Source: Nematostella vectensis (lineage: Eukaryota > Cnidaria > Anthozoa > Actiniaria > Edwardsiidae). From it: a stretch of 64,000 nucleotides of DNA. The notes under the pieces were generated by a model. The model was not told the DNA's origin and did not search any database. It saw only the letters and a program-made list of their open reading frames with translations. The position numbers and the translations under genes are program-made. Positions 1 to 12,494 of the stretch are shown here, in pieces (position 1 is the stretch's first letter; every line of letters starts with the position of its first letter). The DNA is taken from the NCBI RefSeq assembly GCF_932526225.1, contig NC_064039.1, positions 13,844,139 to 13,908,138 on the forward strand. Direction: 5' to 3'.

Positions 1-1935
1 CTAGAACTACAGTATAGCTAAGGTGGTGGTCTTATTTCCTAGAACTACAGTATAGCTAAGGTGGTGGTTATATTTCCTAGAACTACAGTATAGCTAAGGT
101 GGTGGTCATAATGGCCAGAACTGTTGTTATGGTGGTGGTCATATTTGCTATAGTGGTGGTCATATTTGCTATAGTGGTGGTCATTTTATTTTTATTTCAT
201 TGACTTCGCCACAAGTTGCAGGGTTACCACAACAGCATAGCCATTAGCTTGGGCGGTGGTCATATTTAACATGGATGTGGTAGGGTGGTGGTCATATTTA
301 ACATGGATGTGGTAGGGTGGTGGTCATATTTAACATGGATGTGGTAGGGTGGTGGTCGTATTTAACATGGATGTGGTAGGGTGGTGGTCATATTTAACAT
401 GGATGTGGTAGGGTGGTGGTCATATTTAACATGGATGTGGTAGGGTGGTGGTCATATTTAACATGGATGTGGTAGGGTGGTGGTCGTATTTAACATGGAT
501 GTGGTAGGGTGGTGGTCATATTCAACAGGGATGTGGTAGGGTAGTGGTCATATTTAACAGGGCTATGGTAGGGTGGTGGTCATATTTAACATGGATGTGG
601 TAGGGTGGTGGTCATATTTAACATGGATGTGGTAGGGTGGTGGTCATATTTAACAGGGCTATGAATGGGGTAGTGGTCATATTTAACAGGGCTATGAATG
701 GGGTAGTGGTCATATTTAACCGGGCTATGAATGGGGTAGAGGTCATATTTAACAGGGCTATGGTAGGGTGGTGGTCATATTTAACAGGGCTGTGGTAGGG
801 TGGTGGTCATATTTAACAGGGCTGTGGTAGGGTGGTGGTCATATTTAACAGGGCTATGAATGGGGTAGTGGTCATATTTAACAGGGCTATGAATGGGGTA
901 GTGGTCATATTTAACAGGGCTATGAATGGGGTAGTGGTCATATTTAACAGGCCTGTGGTAGGGTGGTGGTCATATTTAACAGGCCTGTGGTAGGGTGGTG
1001 GTCATATTTAACAGGGCTGTGGTAGAATGGTGGTCATATTTAACAGGCCTGTGGTAGGGTGGTGGTCATATTTAACAGGGCTGTGGTAGAATGGTGGTCA
1101 TATTTAACAGGGATGTGGTAGGGTGGTGGTCATATTTATCAGGGATGTGGTAGGGTGGTGGTCATATTTAACAGGGCTTTGGTAGGGTGGTGGTGATGTT
1201 TAACAGGGCTGTGGTAGGGTGGTGGTCATATTTAACAGGGCTGTGGTAGGGTGGTGGTCATATTTAACAGGGCTGTGGTAGGGTGGTGGTCATATTTAAC
1301 AGGGATGTAGTAGGTTGCCAGGGCATTACCTTGGGTGGTAGTCATAAAAAATGGCTGTTGCTAGGGTGATGGTCATTTATTAAATGGTGCATTTAGCTTG
1401 GGTGGTGGTTATATTTAACAGGGCATTAACTAAGGGCAGTAGTTATTCTAGCCAGAATATCAGCTAAGGGATGTGGTCATATTTAACAGGGCTGTGGTAG
1501 AATATTGGTCATATTTAACAGGGCTATGAATGGGGTAGTGGTCATATTTAACAGGGCTATGAATGGGGTAGTGGTCATATTTAACAGGGCTGTGGTAAGG
1601 TGGTGGTCATATTTAACAGGGCTGTGGATAGGGTAGTGGTCATATTTAACAGGGCTATGAATGGGGTGTGGTCGTATTTAACAGGGCTGTGGATAGGGTA
1701 GTGGTCATATTTAACAGGGCTGTGGTAAGGTGGTGGTCATATTTAACAGGGCTGTGGTAGAATGGTGGTCATATTTAACAGGGCTATGAATGGGGTGTGG
1801 TCGTATTTAACAGGGCTGTGATAGGGTGGTGGTCATATTCAACAGGGCTGTGGTAGAATGGTGGTCATATTTAACAGGGCTATGAATGGGGTAGTGGTCA
1901 TATTTAACAGGGCTGTGGTTAGGTTAGTGATCATG
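1..1935. repeat. 32-33 bp minisatellite in a fucosidase intron
   Basis: A short array with a longer unit (about 38 bp, three copies, positions 1-110) runs into roughly 50 copies of a 32-33 bp unit. The common core is GGTGGTGGTCATATTTAAC followed by an A/G-rich variable part (CATGGATGTGGTA, AGGGCTGTGGTA or AGGGCTATGAATGG). Variant types are clustered, as expected from local unequal exchange. The array breaks down around 1310-1480 and again near 1935, shortly before the first visible fucosidase exon, so it lies in an intron of that gene. No coding potential was seen. Confidence 0.93.
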
Positions 1936-2009
1936 CTGTATGTATTTGCCAGCACTGTACTGTAGCTATGATCTCAAATTACTAGTTTGTTCTTTTCGAT
2001 CTGTGCCAG

Positions 2010-5000
2010 GACATCATGACACCTCAGCTAATGGATCTTGTCAACTCGTACAAGCCGGAGTACATCTGGTCTGATGGGGAATGGGAAGCCACTAGTGACT
2101 ACTGGGGAAGCAAGGAGTTCTTGGCGTGGCTTTTTAATGAAAGGTCAGATTTTGATACCCTTTTTCTTTTCCATTGAAATCAAAGCCAATTGGAATCATT
2201 TGAAAGAATATTGGCCCTTTTGCAGAGGAATTGAGTGTGTGCAAAACAATGTGAGTTATGTGTGTACCATATACAGTACTGTTCTTCATAAAGCTAACTT
2301 TTATAAATGGTTTAAGTCTGTAATGTGAGTGTTGGTAGCAATTGTAAACCTTGGACCTGAGCCAAGTGGCCTCTATAAGTATAGTACTTTAAAGTGCGTA
2401 TTACAATATATTGGGACCCATATGGATGCTATAAGTACAGTACTTTAAAGTGCTTAATACAATATCGATATATTGGGACCCATATTGATCTATAAGTACA
2501 GTACTTTAAAGTGCTTATTACAATATCGATATATTGGGACCCATATTGATCTATAAGTACAGTACTTTAAAGTGCTTATTACAATATTGATATATTGGGA
2601 CCCATATTGATCTATAAGTACAGTACTTTAAAGTGCTTATTACAATATTGATATATTGGGACCCATATTGATCTATAAGTACAGTACTTTAAAGTGCTTA
2701 TTACAATATTGATATATTGGGACCCATATTGATCTATTAGTACAGTACAAGTGCTTATTACAATATTGATATATTGGGACCCATATTGATCTATTAGTAC
2801 AGTACAAGTGCTTATTACAATATTGATATATTGGGACCCATATTGATCTATAAGTACAGTAATTTGAAGTGCTTATTACAATATTGATATATTGGGACCC
2901 ATATTGATCTATAAGTACAGTACTTTAAAGTGCTTATTACAATATTGATATATTGGGACCCATATTGATCTATTAGTACAGTACTTTAAAGTGCTTATTA
3001 CAATATTGATATATTGGGACCCATATTGATCTATTAGTACAGTACAAGTGCTTATTACAATATTGATATATTGGGACCCATATTGATCTATTAGTACAGT
3101 ACAAGTGCTTATTACAATATTGATATATTGGGACCCATATTGATCTATTAGTACAGTACTTTAAAGTGCTTATTACAATATTGATATATTGGGACCCATA
3201 TTGATCTATTAGTACAGTACTTTAAAGTGCTTATTACAATATTGATATATTGGGACCCATATTGATATATAAGTACATTAATTTAAAGTGCTTATTACAA
3301 TATTGATATATTGGGACCCATATTGATCTATAAGTACAGTACAAGTGCTTATTACAATATTGATATATTGGAACCCATATTGATCTATTAGTACATTAAT
3401 TTAAAATGCTTATTACAATATTGATATATTGGAACCCATATTGATCTATAAGTACATTAATTTAAAGTGCTTATTACAATATTGATATATTGGGACCCAT
3501 ATTGATCTATTAGTACAGTACAAGTGCTTATTACAATATCGATATATTGGGACCCATATTGATCTATAAGTACAGTAATTTAAAGTGCTTATTACAATAT
3601 TGATATATTGGGACCCATATTGATCTATAAGTACATTAATTTAAAGTGCTTATTACAATATTGATATATTGGGACCCATATTGATCTATAAGTACAGTAC
3701 TTTAAAGTGCTTATTACAATATTGATATATTGGAACCCATATTGATCTATAAGTACAGTACTTTAAAGTGCTTATTACAATATTGATATATTGGGACCCA
3801 TATTGATCTATAAGTACAGTACTTTAAAGTGCTTATTACAATATCGATATATTGGGACCCATATTGATCTATAAGTACAGTACTTTAAAGTGCTTATTAC
3901 AATATTGATATATTGGAACCCATATTGATCTATAAGTACATTAATTTAAAGTGCTTATTACAATATTGATATATTGGAACCCATATTGATCTATAAGTAC
4001 AGTAATTTGAAGTGCTTATAACAATATCAATATATTGGAACCCATATTGATCTATACAGTACACAGTAATTTGAAGTGCTTATAACAATATTGATATATT
4101 GGAACCCGTATTGATCTATAAGTACATTAATTTAAAGTGCTTATTACAATATTGATATATTGGGACCCATATTGACTATTAGTACAGTGCAAGTGCTTAT
4201 TACAATATTGATATATTGGGACCCATATTGATCTATAAGTACAGTACTTTAAAGTGCTTATTACAATATTGATATATTGGAACCCATATTGATCTATAAG
4301 TACAGTACTTTAAAGTGCTTATTACAATATTGATATATTGGGACCCATATTGATCTATAAGTACAGTACTTTAAAGTGCTTATTACAATATCGATATATT
4401 GGGACCCATATTGATCTATAAGTACAGTACTTTAAAGTGCTTATTACAATATTGATATATTGGGACCCATATTGATCTATTAGTACAGTACAAGTGCTTA
4501 TTACAATATCGATATATTGGGACCCATATTGATCTATAAGTACAGTAATTTAAAGTGCTTATTACAATATTGATATATTGGGACCCATATTGATCTATAA
4601 GTACATTAATTTAAAGTGCTTATTACAATATTGATATATTGGGACCCATATTGATCTATAAGTACAGTACTTTAAAGTGCTTATTACAATATTGATATAT
4701 TGGAACCCATATTGATCTATAAGTACAGTACTTTAAAGTGCTTATTACAATATTGATATATTGGGACCCATATTGATCTATAAGTACAGTACTTTAAAGT
4801 GCTTATTACAATATCGATATATTGGGACCCATATTGATCTATAAGTACAGTACTTTAAAGTGCTTATTACAATATTGATATATTGGAACCCATATTGATC
4901 TATAAGTACATTAATTTAAAGTGCTTATTACAATATTGATATATTGGAACCCATATTGATCTATAAGTACAGTAATTTGAAGTGCTTATAACAATATCAA

Positions 5001-8000
5001 TATATTGGAACCCATATTGATCTATACAGTACACAGTAATTTGAAGTGCTTATAACAATATTGATATATTGGAACCCGTATTGATCTATAAGTACATTAA
5101 TTTAAAGTGCTTATTACAATATTGATATATTGGGACCCATATTGACTATTAGTACAGTGCAAGTGCTTATTACAATATTGATATATTGGGACCCATATTG
5201 ATCTATAAGTACAGTACAAGTGCTTATTACAATATTGATATATTGGGACCCATATTGATCTATAAGTACAGTACTTTAAAGTGCTTATTACAATATTGAT
5301 ATATTGGAACCCATATTGATCTATAAGTACAGTAATTTGAAGTGCTTATAACAATATCAATATATTGGGACCCATATTGATCTATACAGTACAGTAATTT
5401 GAAGTGCTTATAACAATATCAATATATTGGGACCCATATTGATCTATACAGTACATTAATTTAAAGTGCTTATTACAATATTGATATATTGGGACCCATA
5501 TTGATCTATAAGTACAGTACAAGTGCTTATTACAATATTGATATATTGGAACCCATATTGATCTATTAGTACATTAATTTAAAATGCTTATTACAATATT
5601 GATATATTGGAACCCATATTGATCTATAAGTACATTAATTTAAAGTGCTTATTACAATATTGATATATTGGGACCCATATTGATCTATTAGTACAGTACA
5701 AGTGCTTATTACAATATTGATATATTGGGACCCATATTGATCTATTAGTACATTAATTTAAAATGCTTATTACAATATTGATATATTGGAACCCATATTG
5801 ATCTATAAGTACAGTAATTTAAAGTGCTTATTACAATATTGATATATTGGGACCCATATTGATCTATAAGTACATTAATTTAAAGTGCTTATTACAATAT
5901 TGATATATTGGGACCCATATTGATCTATAAGTACAGTACTTTAAAGTGCTTATTACAATATTGATATATTGGAACCCATATTGATCTATAAGTACATTAA
6001 TTTAAAGTGCTTATTACAATATTGATATATTGGAACCCATATTGATCTATAAGTACAGTAATTTGAAGTGCTTATAACAATATCAATATATTGGAACCCA
6101 TATTGATCTATACAGTACACAGTAATTTGAAGTGCTTATAACAATATTGATATATTGGAACCCGTATTGATCTATAAGTACATTAATTTAAAGTGCTTAT
6201 TACAATATTGATATATTGGGACCCATATTGATCTATAAGTACAGTACTTTAAAGTGCTTATTACAATATTGATATATTGGGACCCATATTGATCTATAAG
6301 TACAGTAATTTAAAGTGCTTATTACAATATTGATATATTGGGACCCATATTGATCTATAAGTACAGTACTTTAAAGTGCTTATTACAATATTGATATATT
6401 GGGACCCATATTGATCTATAAGTACAGTACTTTAAAGTGCTTATTACAATATTGATATATTGGGACCCATATTGATCTATAAGTACAGTAATTTGAAGTG
6501 CTTATAACAATATCAATATATTGGGACCCATATTGATCTATACAGTACAGTAATTTGAAGTGCTTATAACAATATCAATATATTGGGACCCATATTGATC
6601 TATACAGTACAGTAATTTGAAGTGCTTATAACAATATCAATATATTGGGACCCATATTGATCTATACAGTACAGTAATTTGAAGTGCTTATAACAATATC
6701 AATATATTGGAACCCATATTGATCTATACAGTACAGTAATTTGAAGTGCTTATAACAATATTGATATATTGGAACCCGTATTGATCTATAAGTACAGTAC
6801 TTTAATAAAGTGCTTATTACAATATTGATATATTGGGACCCATATTGATCTATTAGTACAGTACTTTAAAGTGCTTTTTACAATATCAATATATTGGGAC
6901 CCATATTGATCTATACAGTACAGTAATTTAAAGTGCTTATTACAATATTGATATATTGGGACCCATATTGATCTATACAGTACAGTACTTTAAAGTGCTT
7001 ATTACAATATCGATATATTGGGACCCATATTGATATATTAGTACAGTACTTTAAAGTGCTTATTACAATATTGATATATTGGGACCCATATTGATCTATA
7101 AGTACAGTACAAGTGCTTATTACAATATTGATATATTGGGACCCATATGGATGCTATCAGTACAGTACTTTTAAGTGCTGTAAAGATGTGGTTATTATTT
7201 TAGGGCCATAAGGATCCTATAAGTACTGTACAGTACTGTAAAATATTGATATACTTGAGCTTTCGTTGGCCCCTTTTGGCAACTGTTCTCTGATTGAGGT
7301 ACACACCTTGAGTAGACGGAGCCAAAAAATGGCATGAAATTTTCCAAGATTCCGCATACAAAGAGTTTCTCTGACCAAAAGCCTAATTTTAAAGAAATTT
7401 GGAAGATATGAAATTTAGATATTAGCGAGCAAAGTTGGCTTAATTTCTGATCAGAGCCTGACTTCTCCCTAAAAACGAGGAGAATTTATACTTTGAACAT
7501 TTAAAGATTGCACTTCAAGCCTCATATCTCGAAGACGAATCCATTAGAAAAAACACTTTTTGATATGTTGGTTTACATAAAATAAGGAACCTCTATGCAA
7601 GAATCCAAGCTTACCGAAGTTAACCAGACCTTACTTTGGGGAAACTTGCCATTTTTTAGCTCTGTCCCTTGAGTATAAGAGCATATAATATCTGGCAATG
7701 ATACACATGTAATCCCTTTTGTATGGCCTTCTCTATTTCTGTCTGAGTGAGGTGGATAGAAGTGATTATTGATACTTGTCGTTTCTCTAGTCCAGTGAAA
7801 GACACAGTGCTTGTGAATGACGGATGGGGGAAGAACTGCTTGTGCAAGCATGGATCCGTATGGACCTGCTCTTCACGCTACTACCCTGGTAAGATATATG
7901 CCGTTCTTTTTCCATTCCTTAGTCAGAGAAACGCAGTGGCATGTGGACATTTTTTGCTAAGAGTGTGCACATGTATTATCATTTGGGGAAATGTGTAAAA

Positions 8001-10389
8001 TCAACACCTGAATAAGAAAATACAATTTTAGGCCCGATTCATACATACGTCGTGCCTTCGGCACATTCGGCACGGCAGAATTGAGTTTGGCACGGCATTA
8101 AGCACGGCAGAATTGAGTTTGGCACGGCACTAAGCGCGGCAGAATCAAATACCATATGTTTTTCATTTCGTGTAACAGAAACTCCGCATCAAGTCAACTT
8201 TTACTACCCACAACTGTTGGGCGCGACTAATTTGTGCGACGTCTGAATGAACGTTGAACCCAATGTATTTGTGTCGATACAAATAGACAATTAGATTCGG
8301 CACGGCAGAAGCGTGACGTATGAATCGGGGCCTTAGTGGCAGATGGGGATTCTTGTGCCGCTACCCCCACCCTTGGCTACTACAGTATGCTGTCGTGACA
8401 TGTCACAACCTGACGTACGCTTTGGAATGGGAAAGCTCGGCCATATGCCTAGGCCATTTTCTCTACTGATGTCCTTATTGTTTTGGTTTTCCTGTGGCTG
8501 GTGATGTGATGTCACTTGGACTCTCCCCATTTCCTCACAGTCAACCTCAGGAAACCTGAAAGGATGGCCATGTACTGCAGGCTACATTGTTCAGATTGCT
8601 GTTTTAAACCACATTGTCCTTGTGTCTCTATAACCGTTTAATTTTTTTACAGCAAAGGTTTTATTTGAGAGTGTTGGACATTACGAAATAACGATAATGC
8701 ATGCCTTTTTCTGATTATTTTGTATCCTCTAATTAAACGGGAGAATAGGAAGAATGAATACTAAGTCCCTCACATGCTGCTACCCTCATTATGTACGTAG
8801 CGTCTGTGTTTGCTCTTCTCCAGGTCATCTACTCAAGCACAAATGGGAGAACGCGATGTCTGTCGACAAAGGGTCTTGGGGCTACCGGCGAAACGCGGGC
8901 ATCAATGACTATTTCACCATTGAGGAGCTGATTGCTAAGCTCATGGCTACCATAAGGTGTGCGCCCAGATGGATTTGTTTAGAATCAATTAGTTCTATTG
9001 GTGATTGTCTGGAGAGTCAATTCTAACGCTAAGGGATAACAGATTGGACTTAGTAAACAGTAGATCTACCCGCTAAAAAGACATCAAATTGGTGGTGACA
9101 TGCTGTGTAATGTGACTCATTTTTCTCGTTTATTCTACTTGTGGAGGAAATATGCTTTTGAATTTGACTTATTTGTCTCGTGTATTTTAGTTATGAAGGG
9201 AACATGCTGTTGAATGTGACTTATTTTTCTCGTTTATTTTAGTAATGGGAGAACATGCTGTTGAATGTGACTTATTTTTCTCGTTTACTCTAGTTGTGGA
9301 GGGAATATGCTAATGAATGTCGGTCCCACGGCGGACGGACGCATTGCACCCATTCATCAAGAGCGCATGCTCCAAATGGGCAAATGGCTGGCAGTCAACG
9401 GCGAGGCCGTCTACGAAACCAAGCCATGGAGATCACAGAATGATACCGTTGCTAAAAACGTCTGGTACTTATGTACACAGTATTTCGTGGTGCTCTGAGA
9501 ATAGTTGGGGCTAGTAGAACGAGAGTCTCATTACTCCGGGGATTAGATACGGCAATCTAAGATTTTGTTAAAGAGGGCCAATCACGCCGCCATTTACCTC
9601 TCCCGCACAATACCGAGTCGTTCAAAGAATCAATTTCCATCCTCTAATTTAAACAAGTTGCTGATAAACTTTCCATCAAATATCATTTATCAAGTATTAG
9701 CAAGAGACCATCATGGTCTCGTGGTATTAGCCTTCATACGTGGATGGTTATTTTAAAACTTTCTTGCAAATGAACCGCTGTATTTTCAATTGTAAACAAT
9801 AAAATAGAAGTGATTATTCTAGACTTCGAATTAGCTGTCATAATTCGCAGCGGTTTAGTAGTTGGAAAGTAACGTTAAAAGTAGTTGGAAGGTAACGTTA
9901 AAATTGTGTTCCACAATTTTAACGTTAGTCGCAAAATCGACTTGAATGTTCCCTTTTGTCGCACTGGACCTTCTTATCGTCCATTCTTTTATGTTCTTTT
10001 GTTAACACTTTTGACTATCCTAAAGCGTAGTTTATTTTTTTTTTCGGCTTACGCACAGACCATATATACGGTATTGAGGAATAGATTAACGTTTTGCAAT
10101 TCAGAATTCCCCGCGTTGACAGGCTTGATTTTTCATTTCGTTTAGGTACACCTCCACCGCAGATGCTTTCTACGCCTGTGTCCTTGATTGGCCGAGCGCA
10201 AGTCACCTGATCCTGGGTGAACCAATCACAACCACGAATACTCAAGTGACGATGCTTGGATACCCGACACCATTCAGGTGGACCGCGTATTCCTCCAAGT
10301 CTGGTATTGTGATTGAAATCCCGGCGATTCCCGTCGATAAACTGCCCACCACCTGGGCTTGGGTTTTCAAATTTGTAAATGCCTCATAG
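2010..10389 (+). CDS. alpha-L-fucosidase (GH29), 3' half, five exons
   Basis: Hydrolyses terminal alpha-L-fucose from glycans; family members are lysosomal or secreted. Exons are 2010-2143, 7791-7888, 8824-8956, 9294-9464 and 10146-10389, all with AG/GT borders. They join in frame to 780 nt, or 259 residues plus a TAG stop. The first exon reads [16 protein letters not shown] and then YIWSDGEWE, the GH29 region holding the catalytic nucleophile Asp (inferred from the human FUCA1 pattern WSDGEWE). Later exons carry [41 protein letters not shown] and [11 protein letters not shown], all closely matching the animal family in order. The last exon is the C-terminal beta-sandwich, ending in FKFVNAS. 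The signal peptide and N-terminal half of the barrel must lie left of the window. Introns hold minisatellites, a MITE and duplicated acceptor copies. The reading frame is intact, so I see no sign of decay. Orthology to FUCA1 or FUCA2 cannot be decided here. Confidence 0.93.
2370..7257. repeat. 61-bp minisatellite in a fucosidase intron
   Basis: About 78 tandem copies of a 61-bp unit, with core words TATTGGGACCCATATTGATC and AAGTGCTTATTACAATAT. Variants include a shortened AGTACAAGTGC form, an AGTACATTAATTT form and a GGAACCC form. The outermost units on both sides (near 2410 and 7140) share an ATATGGATGCTAT variant not seen in the interior, suggesting the interior expanded between two older edge units. 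A diverged copy (7201-7257) follows the array. It lies between fucosidase exons 2010-2143 and 7791-7888. Confidence 0.95.
8031..8332. mobile_element. MITE, PIF/Harbinger-like (TTA target site)
   Basis: A 302-bp non-coding element in a fucosidase intron. Its ends are inverted repeats: GGCCCGATTCATAC on the left and the reverse complement of GGCCCCGATTCATACGTCAC on the right. It is flanked by the direct repeat TTA at 8028-8030 and 8333-8335. The interior contains GC-rich repeats of GGCACGGCAGAATTGAG type. A three-base TTA duplication with GGCCC-type ends fits PIF/Harbinger MITEs; the superfamily is inferred from these ends only. Confidence 0.75.
9090..9315 (+). repeat. Tandem copies of a splice acceptor plus exon start
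   Basis: Four copies of a 51-52 bp unit, plus a partial one before them, lead into fucosidase exon 4. Each copy contains the polypyrimidine tract TTTTTCTCGTTTA, an acceptor-like TTTTAG or variant, and a version of the first exon codons (GGAGGGAATATGCTAATGAA). Junctions fall at 9138, 9190, 9242 and the true site 9293. The first copy has AC in place of AG. In copies two and three the acceptor is intact, but their use would bring an in-frame stop or a frameshift. The fourth copy is the real exon. Confidence 0.85.
9698..9724. repeat. Short palindrome, CAAGAGACCAT family
   Basis: A near-perfect inverted repeat, CAAGAGACCATCATGGTCTC followed by GTG, in the last fucosidase intron. Its half-site is the same as in the perfect palindrome at 17873-17900, inside the right terminal repeat of another element. 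The function is unknown. Confidence 0.6.
9893..9927. repeat. Perfect 16-bp hairpin
   Basis: Arms TAACGTTAAAATTGTG and its exact reverse complement, separated by 3 bases. Just upstream (about 9860-9905) the sequence AGTAGTTGGAARGTAACGTT is repeated. It lies in the last fucosidase intron. Confidence 0.7.
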
Positions 10390-11062
10390 GAAGCCTGAAT
10401 GAAAATGAAACTTGTGAACGCGATTTTCTTTTTGCACATAACAGCACACTTTGTCGAAAACGTAAGCTTTCGTTGGCTCTACACAAATAACACACAATGC
10501 TTAATTTAAATGTATTTACTTGGTTGGCTTAGACGTAAGGCGTTACTTGGCTTAATGCAAGATAGCATTAAATTATTATACTCTTTCGCTCAAGCTGATT
10601 TGTAAAGTTGAACCCTGCTAGCCCGAATCCCCACAGTAAACGAAAAACAGTTACCCGAGTAGAAATGAATGAAAATTAGTCCCAAGGGAACTTGATACCA
10701 GTTCGAGTTAGAGTAGATTTCTAGCTATCCGCGTAGAAATTACTGGAAATTAGTATCTAGGGAGCTTGTTGTTTATTCAAAGTTCGCAGGGAGTTCAAGG
10801 ATATCTGGGTTCGAGAGGATTTCCACTTTACTATCTTGGTGCGGTATAACAATCGATAAAAAGATTTAATCCATTTTGAGGAATCGTTTTCGTGTCCGTT
10901 CTTATATAATTAAAGTGGCTGACCATGTACTCCAAAACTCTAGGCCAAAAAAATGATCATTTTTGTATTTATTTTATATTCTACTGTATTTAATCGAATG
11001 AACGTAGTGGCGCGGTCATCACAATTCAAAGTATTGATAAGACTATTGTGGATGTATTACAT
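10390..11062. other. 3' UTR/intergenic, nothing coding seen
   Basis: AT-rich sequence after the fucosidase stop. There is a loose internal duplication near 10640-10760 (GTAGAAATNANTGAAAATTAG-type words). No ORF with coding character, RNA gene or clear element was recognised. Confidence 0.5.
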
Positions 11063-11507
11063 GTACACCTATTTCACAAAAGGTTATCAGTGCAAATGGC
11101 GAATGGTAAATGGCTTATGGGTACTAATTATACGTAAAATTAAGGTGTTAAAAAAAGTCCAGCAATTTCAGAGCCAAGCATTGGTAACCTTTATAGCCAA
11201 TTTCGTTATTGCGCGACCTGCCAGAATCCAAAACGCCTTTCTTCGTTTGGAAATAGCGCGTAGTCAATCAAACCAAACAATCAAAACCAGACAAACCGCA
11301 CCCAAAGCTTTTGCCTGACTACACGCTATTCCCAAACGAGACAAGGATTTTGGATTCATCGAGGTCGCGCAACAACGAATTTGGCTGTAATGGATAATTG
11401 TTTTGATTTACCATATTCTTCGAGACGCATGGTTACTTTCGGTCGTAGAACTTCCATTTGCCAATCGCCATTTACACTGACAACCTTTATTTTAATAGGT
11501 GTATAAA
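11063..11507. mobile_element. Foldback element, about 445 bp
   Basis: The two halves are diverged inverted copies of each other. The word TACACCTATT near 11065 pairs with its complement near 11500. Likewise GGTTATCAGTGCAAATGGCG (from 11082) pairs with a GGTTGTCAGTGTAAATGGCG complement near 11470, and AGCCAATTTCGTTATTGCGC (from 11195) with its near-complement ending at 11386. Arms are about 200 bp and the centre lies near 11280-11300. No clear target duplication was seen and no gene is inside. Confidence 0.65.
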
Positions 11508-11654
11508 CTCGCGGGGAAAGCTCGATTTCAACTAAGAACCACACTACTCTTGATGATAAGAAACTAAATAAAAAAAATCTATGAAAAGGCTTCTCCAATA
11601 AAACATATTAATGCGAATTATTTGTAATTGATCTTAATTACTTAACGCAGTTAA

Positions 11655-11889
11655 AGCCGCATTGTCACCAGTTTACTTCCGGTCAATTACCTAACAATAT
11701 CCGATGATTTTTAACGGAAAACGCGAAAAATATTTCAAAATATTGAAAGCAGTGTGTCTATTGGAGGATGTGATTGCTAATTTAGAGTGGATGGCATGTT
11801 AAATATCTCGGATTCTAATAGATTCTTTTGTCTTTTAACGGTTGAGGTTTCCGTCGGACCTCCGGGAGCAAACTGGTGACAATGCGGCT
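11655..11889. mobile_element. TTAA MITE, copy A
   Basis: A 235-bp element with about 28-bp terminal inverted repeats starting AGCCGCATTGTCACCAGTTT. TTAA is present on the left (11651-11654); the right copy of the target site is degraded. The same family occurs at 36167-36412 in the opposite orientation. TTAA targets fit piggyBac- or Kolobok-type transposases; which one is not decidable here. Confidence 0.75.
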
Positions 11890-11975
11890 CTATAACAGTC
11901 TAAGTGTGCTGTGTATGGTGGCACGCGCATGACGGATGGGGGCCTGGGACCTACCCATACGCAAACCTTTGCTAA

Positions 11976-12190
11976 TAGACCTGACGAACCATGTTCTAAT
12001 GAACCCGACCATTTTGTTACAAACTCGACCCATTTTGTAATAAACCTGACCCGTTTTGTAATAAAATTGACCCAATTTGTAATAAACTTGACCCATTCTG
12101 TAATAAATGCGACCCATTTTCAAATAAACTCCATCCATTTGTAATAAGCTCGGCCCATTTTAAAATAAGTTGACCCATTTTGAAATAAAA
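11976..12190. repeat. 21-bp minisatellite
   Basis: About nine diverged copies of a 21-bp unit, ACCCATTTTGTAATAAACCT plus G, with substitutions in most copies. It creates short repetitive ORFs on both strands that I regard as spurious. Confidence 0.85.
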
Positions 12191-12329
12191 AAAGTCTTAC
12201 TGGAAAAAATTATAAATTTGGAAGGGAACGTAGTAGCGGCAAGAGAGCATTGCAAATACACTCGTGTACCCGTTGGGTGTCCATTTTTAACCACGACACC
12301 TCACCTGCCTTTTTTGTAGAGTATAGCCA

Positions 12330-12494
12330 TAGCTGGCCTCGAATTATCGGGGGGGGGGGGGGGGATACGATACAGAAACAATAAGAAAACAATGGGGGGC
12401 ACAGCCACGCCCCTTTTGGTCCTTTTCTTATGACTTTTGAAAATGTTAGTGTGGGGCACGTGCCCCCAGTGCTCAACCCCCTGCTACGGCCCTG
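12330..12494. mobile_element. Probable degraded MITE with G-tract
   Basis: The right end reads, on the minus strand, CAGGGCCGTAGCAGGGGGTT, a common form for CAGGG-ended MITEs. The region also holds a run of about 15 G (12349-12364) and a GGGGCACGTGCCCC palindrome. A convincing left terminal repeat was not found, so the element may be truncated or the call may be wrong. Confidence 0.35.
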
